Shown: positions 61,270 to 64,000 of the stretch, piece after piece
Layout of the letters: every line of letters begins with the position of its first letter
Position numbering within the stretch: position 1 is the first letter of the stretch
From: Rhizobium sp. 9140
Lineage (GTDB): Bacteria; Pseudomonadota; Alphaproteobacteria; Rhizobiales; Rhizobiaceae
Length of the DNA stretch: 64,000 nt
Direction of reading: 5' to 3'
Assembly: GCF_900067135.1 (NCBI RefSeq)
Contig: NZ_FJUR01000001.1
Coordinates: 3,103,501 to 3,167,500, forward strand
Translations under genes and position numbers: made by a program
The notes under the pieces: model-generated
What the model was told of the DNA's origin: nothing
Seen by the model: only the letters and a program-made list of their open reading frames with translations
Databases searched by the model: none

Positions 61270-62973
61270 TTAGAGCGCCATATCCGGAACGCGCCGCACG
61301 TCACCGGCCGGAAGGGCGGCAGGCGTCGTCGCGCCGATGGCCGGCGAGGCGATGGCGAGTTGAAGGCGCTCGCTCGTCGCGGCCCAGGCCAGCGCGAGCG
61401 CCTGCGGATCGTCGTTCAGCTTCTTGCCGTAGCTCGGCACCATCGCCTGCACCCGCGCCTGCCATTCCGGCGTCGCCAGACGCTCGGCAAAGACCTTCTT
61501 GAGGACATCCAGCATGATCGGCGCAGCCGTCGAGGCACCGGGGGACGCGCCCAGAAGAGCCGTGATCGTGCCGTCAGACGAGGCGACGATTTCCGTGCCG
61601 AGCTTCAGCACGCCACCCTTTTCGGGGTCGCGCTTGATGATCTGCACGCGCTGACCGGCCTGCCAAAGGCGCCAGTCTTCACCCTTGGCCTGCGGGAAAT
61701 ACTCGCGTAGGGCCGCAAGGCGATCCTCGTCGGACATCAGGAGCTGGCCGGCGAGATACTGGACGAGGCTGAACTCGTTCATGCCCACCTGGAGCATCGG
61801 CCAAATATTGTCCAGCGTCACCGAGGCCGGAAGGTCGAAGTAGGAGCCGTCTTTGAGGAACTTGGTCGAGAAGGTCGCAAAGGGGCCGAAGAGCACGACC
61901 TGCTTACCGTCCAGCATGCGCGTATCGAGATGCGGAACCGACATCGGCGGCGCGCCGACCGAAGCCTGACCATAGGCCTTCGCCAGATGCCGGTTGACGA
62001 TCTCGGGCTTTTCGCAAACGAGGAAGGACCCGCCAACGGGGAAGCCGGCATAGTCCGCAGCTTCGGGAATGCCCGACATCTGCAAGAGAGGCAGAGCGCC
62101 TCCGCCAGCCCCGAGGAAGACGAATTTCGCGTTGATGACACCCTTCTGGGTGCCGGTCCGCGTGTCGGCGTAGCTGACCCGCCAGGTGCCATCCTCGTTC
62201 CGGGTGATCTCCTGCACTTCGCTGGAGGCCGTCAGGCCGAAGGTCGGCTGGGTTTTCAGATGCGCGACATACTGACGGGTAATCTCGCCGAAATTCACAT
62301 CGGTGCCGAGCGGCGACCATGTCGCGGCCAGCGTCTGCGACCGATCGCGGCCTTCCATCATGATCGGAACCCACTTCGCGATCTCGTCATGATCGCGCGA
62401 GAACTTCATGCCGGAAAAGAGCGCGCTTGCCTTCAGCGCCTCGAACCGCTTCTCCAGGAATTCCGTATTATCGTCACCCCAGACGAAGCTCATATGCGGT
62501 GTCGAATTGATGAAGGACCGGGGATCCTTCAGGACACCACGATCGACCTGATGCGCGAGGAACTGACGGGTAATCTGAAAGGATTCGTTGATGCCGACGG
62601 CACGGCTGATATCGACGTTTCCGTTCACATCCTTGGGGGTGTAATTCAGTTCTGCGAGCGCGGAATGCCCGGTGCCGGCATTGTTCCAGCCGTTGGAGCT
62701 CTCAAGCGCTACATCGTCCAGCCGCTCGATCATCTCAATCGACCAGGACGGCTCCAGCTCGTTGATGAGAAGGCCGAGCGTTGCGCTCATAATGCCGCCG
62801 CCGACGAGAAGCACGTCCACCGTCTTTTCGGGCGCAAGAGCCCAGCTGGGAAGCGAGGACAGGGTGAGAGCGGCCGCACCGGTTGCAGCGGATCCAAGAA
62901 GTTGCCGACGACTTATGGCCAGATGCTGCGACGTTCCCGAACGCGGAGCGCCGCTCTTCTTCTCACCGGCCAT
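61270..62973 (-). CDS. mqo: Malate:quinone oxidoreductase with a Tat-like leader
   Basis: A 567-residue FAD enzyme. The core has [61 protein letters not shown] and [17 protein letters not shown], all typical of Mqo, which oxidises malate to oxaloacetate and reduces quinone. Escherichia coli Mqo (548) lacks the first about 45 residues. Those contain [20 protein letters not shown] ending in SWALA, a twin-arginine-type signal. If used, the enzyme would face the periplasm, which is unusual for Mqo. The start follows GAGG; a Met downstream of the leader is not present before the FAD motif. Confidence 0.92.
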   Translation of the reverse strand: MAGEKKSGAPRSGTSQHLAISRRQLLGSAATGAAALTLSSLPSWALAPEKTVDVLLVGGGIMSATLGLLINELEPSWSIEMIERLDDVALESSNGWNNAGTGHSALAELNYTPKDVNGNVDISRAVGINESFQITRQFLAHQVDRGVLKDPRSFINSTPHMSFVWGDDNTEFLEKRFEALKASALFSGMKFSRDHDEIAKWVPIMMEGRDRSQTLAATWSPLGTDVNFGEITRQYVAHLKTQPTFGLTASSEVQEITRNEDGTWRVSYADTRTGTQKGVINAKFVFLGAGGGALPLLQMSGIPEAADYAGFPVGGSFLVCEKPEIVNRHLAKAYGQASVGAPPMSVPHLDTRMLDGKQVVLFGPFATFSTKFLKDGSYFDLPASVTLDNIWPMLQVGMNEFSLVQYLAGQLLMSDEDRLAALREYFPQAKGEDWRLWQAGQRVQIIKRDPEKGGVLKLGTEIVASSDGTITALLGASPGASTAAPIMLDVLKKVFAERLATPEWQARVQAMVPSYGKKLNDDPQALALAWAATSERLQLAIASPAIGATTPAALPAGDVRRVPDMAL

Positions 62974-63285
62974 GTCAACCTCACGTCTTGTTAGTCCTCC
63001 CAGGATCGCCGTATAAGGGAAACCTTTTTTGGTGACAAGGCAATTTGTCGCAACGGAAAATCATGCACGATCCGCCCATTCAGAAATTTTGCGGTGGCTC
63101 TTCCGGCGTCGAAGACCTTTCGTCGCGCAGGACGCGCCTGGTAATCGACCGGCTCGCAGCCGAGCTTCCGCTGGCGATGGGCTGATGGAGATCCTGTCCG
63201 AACCGGCGTCGCAATTCGTGCGTTGCTCCGCGTGGGAATCTGGCCGATAAGCATCCAGTGATCAACCGTTGGGACCGGAGCCTGC
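62974..63285. other. Intergenic region between mqo and the cyclase gene
   Basis: About 310 bases of divergent spacer. Short open frames occur on both strands, but none has a ribosome site plus a recognisable sequence. The mqo promoter and that of the next gene should lie here; I could not resolve either. Confidence 0.5.
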
Positions 63286-64000
63286 TTGAAACGCGATCGT
63301 TCGAAGCTGCGCAAGCGCCTCCATATCTGGACCGGCGTGTGCCTGGGTCTCTTTTTGCTCACGCACTTTCTCAACCACGCGCTCGGTCTCATTTCGATCG
63401 ACGCCATGGAGCGTGGCCGGGATCTCTTCAATCAGATCTGGCGCAGCCTGCCGGGAACTATCGCCCTTTATGGGTCGCTCGCCGTCCACTTCGTTCTGGC
63501 ACTCGATGGCCTGCGGCGGCGGCAGACGCTGCGCATGCCGATGCGCGAGGCCCTGAAGATCGGGCTGGGGCTCGCTCTGCCCTTCCTGCTGATCAGCCAC
63601 GTCACCGTCACCCGCATCGACTGGATGCTGTCGGGCTACTCCGCCGATTATCGCGATGTCCTGCCGCGCATCTGGTCGAGAACCAGCAACACCGTCTGGC
63701 AGTCCGCGGCGCTGATCATCGCCTGGGCGCATGGCTGTCTCGGTTTCTGGTTCTGGATGCGCGGCCGGGACTGGTATCCGCGCATGGCACTGCCGCTCTA
63801 TACCCTTGCGCTTCTGGTCCCGGTGCTGTCGCTGCTCGGCTTCATGGTCGCCGCCCGCGCCCTCGGACCCGCAATGCCGTCGAATGCCTGGTTCATGTCG
63901 GGCCGCACCGATCCCGCACGTCTGGCCGAGATCCGGCAGGTCATCTTCTATACGCTTGCGGCCTGCATCGGCTTCACACTGCTCTGGCGGTCTTTTCCCA
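63286..64000 (+). CDS. Membrane domain of a probable adenylate/guanylate cyclase (3' cut)
   Basis: The frame stays open from 63262 to the window end (238 codons from the start proposed). A TTG at 63286 with GGAG six bases upstream gives LKRDRSKLRKRLHIWTGVCL, after which about six hydrophobic spans follow (LFLLTHFLNHALGLIS, GTIALYGSLAVHFVLAL, LGLALPFLLISHVTV, LIIAWAHGCLGFWFWM, LYTLALLVPVLSLLGFMVA, FYTLAACIGFTLLW). Several His residues in spans (THFLNHAL, AVHF, SHVT, AHG) suggest a cytochrome-b-like haem core. This matches the N-terminus of rhizobial class III cyclases that carry a ferredoxin and a catalytic domain further on, outside the window. The catalytic part is not seen. Confidence 0.7.
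   Translation, partial: MKRDRSKLRKRLHIWTGVCLGLFLLTHFLNHALGLISIDAMERGRDLFNQIWRSLPGTIALYGSLAVHFVLALDGLRRRQTLRMPMREALKIGLGLALPFLLISHVTVTRIDWMLSGYSADYRDVLPRIWSRTSNTVWQSAALIIAWAHGCLGFWFWMRGRDWYPRMALPLYTLALLVPVLSLLGFMVAARALGPAMPSNAWFMSGRTDPARLAEIRQVIFYTLAACIGFTLLWRSFP

Overview
The window is a 64 kb piece of a GC-rich chromosome from a member of the Rhizobiaceae (Agrobacterium/Rhizobium type, Alphaproteobacteria). The evidence is a chvE-gguABC cluster with a divergent gbpR, a PhyR-NepR-EcfG general stress locus with HWE kinases, a smoEFGK-smoS-mtlK polyol operon, hmuSTUV with tonB and TGA-N9-TCA iron boxes, an idhA gene with a GGAA-N6-TTCC box, and an iron-sulfur photolyase of the PhrB type. There is no integrase, IS element, CRISPR array or prophage. 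The only RNA gene recognised by sequence is tRNA-Arg(CCG). Both ends cut a gene.

Layout. 1-2.6 kb: circularly permuted ATP-grasp (5' cut), alpha-E protein and transglutaminase. 2.8-3.4 kb: a VapBC-like toxin-antitoxin pair whose toxin looks frameshifted. 3.5-9.8 kb: gguC, gguB, gguA and chvE on the minus strand, with gbpR divergent. 9.9-14.4 kb: J-domain protein, small membrane protein, idhA, photolyase and SDR. 14.6 kb: tRNA-Arg. 14.9-20.1 kb: chemoreceptor, small membrane proteins and eutBC. 20.4-23.1 kb: a 902-residue multidomain glycosyltransferase. 23.3-29.6 kb: a peptide ABC importer with an M19 dipeptidase. 29.9-35.3 kb: lipoprotein hydrolase, thuBA-like pair, SMR exporter, parDE, truncated haemoglobin and DUF423. 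35.4-42.1 kb: haem/iron island. 42.3-48.1 kb: general stress response island. 48.2-58.3 kb: polyol uptake and catabolism with its SorC-type regulator. 58.5-61.2 kb: NAD-dependent dihydropyrimidine dehydrogenase subunits. 61.3-63.0 kb: malate:quinone oxidoreductase with a Tat-like leader. 63.3 kb to the end: the membrane part of a probable cyclase.

How the genes work together. Three sugar or polyol import systems (ChvE-Ggu, Smo and a peptide importer) each sit with matching catabolic or regulatory genes. In both sugar systems a strong hairpin lies between the binding-protein gene and the permease/ATPase genes, which would keep the binding protein in excess. The haem island joins uptake (hmuSTUV), energy coupling (tonB) and haem breakdown (IsdG-like monooxygenase) under two matching iron-responsive boxes.

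The stress island is the most interesting part. Four sites fit the EcfG promoter pattern GGAAC-N16-CGTT or a near variant, ahead of phyR, nepR-ecfG, the downstream HWE kinase and a DUF883/holin-like pair. A fifth, weaker match on the minus strand precedes a run of three hairpins with C-rich loops that ends in an intrinsic terminator; I read this as a candidate stress-induced small RNA of about 130 nt. phyR itself seems to have lost its stop codon, so its frame runs through its own terminator and the next gene's promoter.
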